A program made the translations under genes and the position numbers. The notes beneath the pieces are model-generated. The model made no database searches. It saw nothing but the letters and a program-made list of their open reading frames with translations, and had not been told where the DNA came from. A DNA stretch of 22,138 nt from DASPTB01 sp035623615 (GTDB lineage: Bacteria > Actinomycetota > UBA4738): the NCBI GenBank assembly GCA_035623615.1, contig DASPTB010000134.1, positions 1 through 22,138 of the forward strand, written 5' to 3'. Below, piece after piece: positions 20,919 to 22,138 of the stretch; positions within the stretch are counted from its first letter, which is position 1, and every line of letters starts with the position of its first letter.

Positions 20919-22138
20919 ATGAGAGTTCTGCTGGTGGGAGTCGGCGGCGTCGGCGAGGCGATCGCCCGCATCGCGCGGGACCGGCCCTGGCTCGAGCACA
21001 TGGTGCTCGCCGACTACAACGTCGACCGCGCCCAGGAGGTGTTCGAGAAGCTCGGGAAGCCGCGCAACATGGTCGTCGAGCGTGTCGATGCCTCGGATCG
21101 GGAGGCGATCGTGGCGCTCGCACGCGCACATGAGGTCGACCTCATCCACAACTCGGTCGACCCCGTGTACGACGAGCCGATCTTCGACGCGGCCTACGCG
21201 GCGGGTTGCACGTACATGGACATGGCCATGACCCTGTCGCGCCCCGACCCGGCCGATCCTTGGCACCACACGGGCGTGAAGCTCGGCGACTACCAGTTCG
21301 AGCGCGCCGAGCAGTGGGAGGACGCGGGACTGCTCGCGATCGTCGGGATGGGCGTCGAGCCCGGGCTGGCCGACGTCTTCGCCCGCTACGCGCAGCTGCA
21401 CCTGTTCGACACGATCGACGAGATCGGCGTTCGCGACGGCGCCAACCTGGAGGTTCGCGGCTACGACTTCGCCCCCAACTTCTCCATCTGGACGACGATC
21501 GAGGAATGCCTGAACCCGCCGATCGTCTGGGAGCGGAGCAAGGGCTGGTACACCACGCGGACCTTCTCGGAGCCCGAGCTGTTCGAGTTCCCCGAGGGGA
21601 TCGGTCCGATCGAGTGCGTGAACGTCGAGCACGAGGAGGTCCTGCTGGTCCCGAGGTGGGTGGACTGCAATCGGGTGACGTTCAAGTACGGGCTCGGCGG
21701 GGACTTCATCGACGTCCTCAACACGCTGCACATGCTCGGCCTCGACAACAAGGAGAAGATCGAGGTCAAGGGCGTCGAGGTGGCCCCACGCGACGTGGTG
21801 GCAGCCTGTCTGCCCGACCCCGCGTATCTCGGAGACCGGATGTTCGGAAAGACGTGCGCGGGCACGTGGGTGAAGGGCGTCAAGGACGGCACGTCCCGTG
21901 AGGTCTACCTGTACCAGGTGGCCGACAACGAGACCTGCATGCGGGAGTACGGGGTTCAGGCCGTCGTGTGGCAGACGGCCGTCAACCCGGTCATCGCCAT
22001 GGAGCTGCTGGACACGGGAGCCTGGAAGGGCACCGGAGTCCTGGGTCCCGAGGCGTTCGACCCGAACGTCTTCCTGGAACTGCTGCCGGTGTACGGCGCG
22101 CCGTGGGGCATGATCGAGAACCCCACGAGGCAGCCCAA
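20919..22138 (+). CDS. Saccharopine dehydrogenase-like NAD(P) oxidoreductase, 3' end outside window
   Basis: At least 406 codons are open from the ATG at 20919, preceded by GGAAGGAGGAG, to the window edge; the stop is not seen. The N-terminus MRVLLVGVGGVGEAIARIA is the Rossmann GxGGVG of the saccharopine dehydrogenase family. It is followed by ADYNVDRAQEVFEKLG, DLIHNSVDPVYDEPIFDAAYAAGCTYMDMAM and VGMGVEPGLADVFARYA. These blocks also occur in lysine 6-dehydrogenase, carboxynorspermidine dehydrogenase and related enzymes acting on amino-acid/imine C-N bonds. The exact substrate is unknown. Coupling with the upstream amino-acid permease suggests catabolism of an imported amino acid or diamine such as lysine. 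Residues near the end (GAPWGMIENPTRQP) suggest the C-terminus is close. Confidence 0.88.
   Translation, partial: MRVLLVGVGGVGEAIARIARDRPWLEHMVLADYNVDRAQEVFEKLGKPRNMVVERVDASDREAIVALARAHEVDLIHNSVDPVYDEPIFDAAYAAGCTYMDMAMTLSRPDPADPWHHTGVKLGDYQFERAEQWEDAGLLAIVGMGVEPGLADVFARYAQLHLFDTIDEIGVRDGANLEVRGYDFAPNFSIWTTIEECLNPPIVWERSKGWYTTRTFSEPELFEFPEGIGPIECVNVEHEEVLLVPRWVDCNRVTFKYGLGGDFIDVLNTLHMLGLDNKEKIEVKGVEVAPRDVVAACLPDPAYLGDRMFGKTCAGTWVKGVKDGTSREVYLYQVADNETCMREYGVQAVVWQTAVNPVIAMELLDTGAWKGTGVLGPEAFDPNVFLELLPVYGAPWGMIENPTRQP

Noticed and set aside
18926..21001. Minus-strand open frame of 691 codons over the permease and oxidoreductase
   Set aside because: It is a low-complexity Arg/His/Asp-rich shadow with no domain, opposite two well-supported genes.

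Overview
The window is G+C-rich bacterial DNA (roughly two thirds or more G+C by eye) with many GTG starts and tightly packed, often 4-nt overlapping genes. The gene families (DrrAB-type ABC exporter, AroH-type chorismate mutase, DUF1684, a GGEC...C disulfide-oxidoreductase homologue) best fit an actinomycete-like lineage (Actinomycetota), possibly an uncultured one. No rRNA or marker protein is present to settle this. I see no insertion sequence, phage gene or CRISPR array, and the region reads as ordinary chromosome.

Layout. 1-2151 (minus strand): the start of an amidase cut by the window edge, a tRNA-Val(UAC), and a two-gene ABC-2/DrrAB-like exporter. 2419-3744 (plus): a secreted beta-propeller-like protein. 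3820-4475 (minus): TatA and a small double zinc-ribbon protein. 4517-12606 (plus): a large aromatic amino acid supra-operon. 12608-13354 (minus): a SAM methyltransferase. 13466-16998 (plus): a four-gene OpuC-like compatible-solute ABC importer. 17071-17691 (minus): a DUF1684 protein. 17792-19150 (plus): a flavin disulfide-reductase homologue. 19271-22138 (plus): an APC amino-acid permease and a saccharopine-dehydrogenase-like enzyme cut by the window edge.

The centre of interest is the aro operon: aroH, aroF, tyrA, aroA, aroE, aroC, an aroK-aroB fusion and aroQ. It encodes all seven shikimate steps from DAHP to chorismate, plus chorismate mutase and prephenate dehydrogenase, apparently on one transcript. 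In front of it lies an unannotated control element: a 34-codon leader peptide with three Phe, two Tyr and one Trp codon within eight codons. The leader is followed by a perfect 12-bp antiterminator pairing that is mutually exclusive with a 12-bp intrinsic terminator. This is a trp-type ribosome-mediated attenuator that appears to sense all three aromatic amino acids.

The second unusual item is the solute-binding protein of the OpuC-like importer. Its two halves are in swapped order relative to OpuCC/ProX-type relatives: a lipoprotein signal, then the usual C-terminal half, then the usual N-terminal half. It is therefore a natural circular permutation, with the break in the same place as in the OpuAC subfamily. 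The other genes are individually ordinary, with a few deviant active-site motifs noted below.
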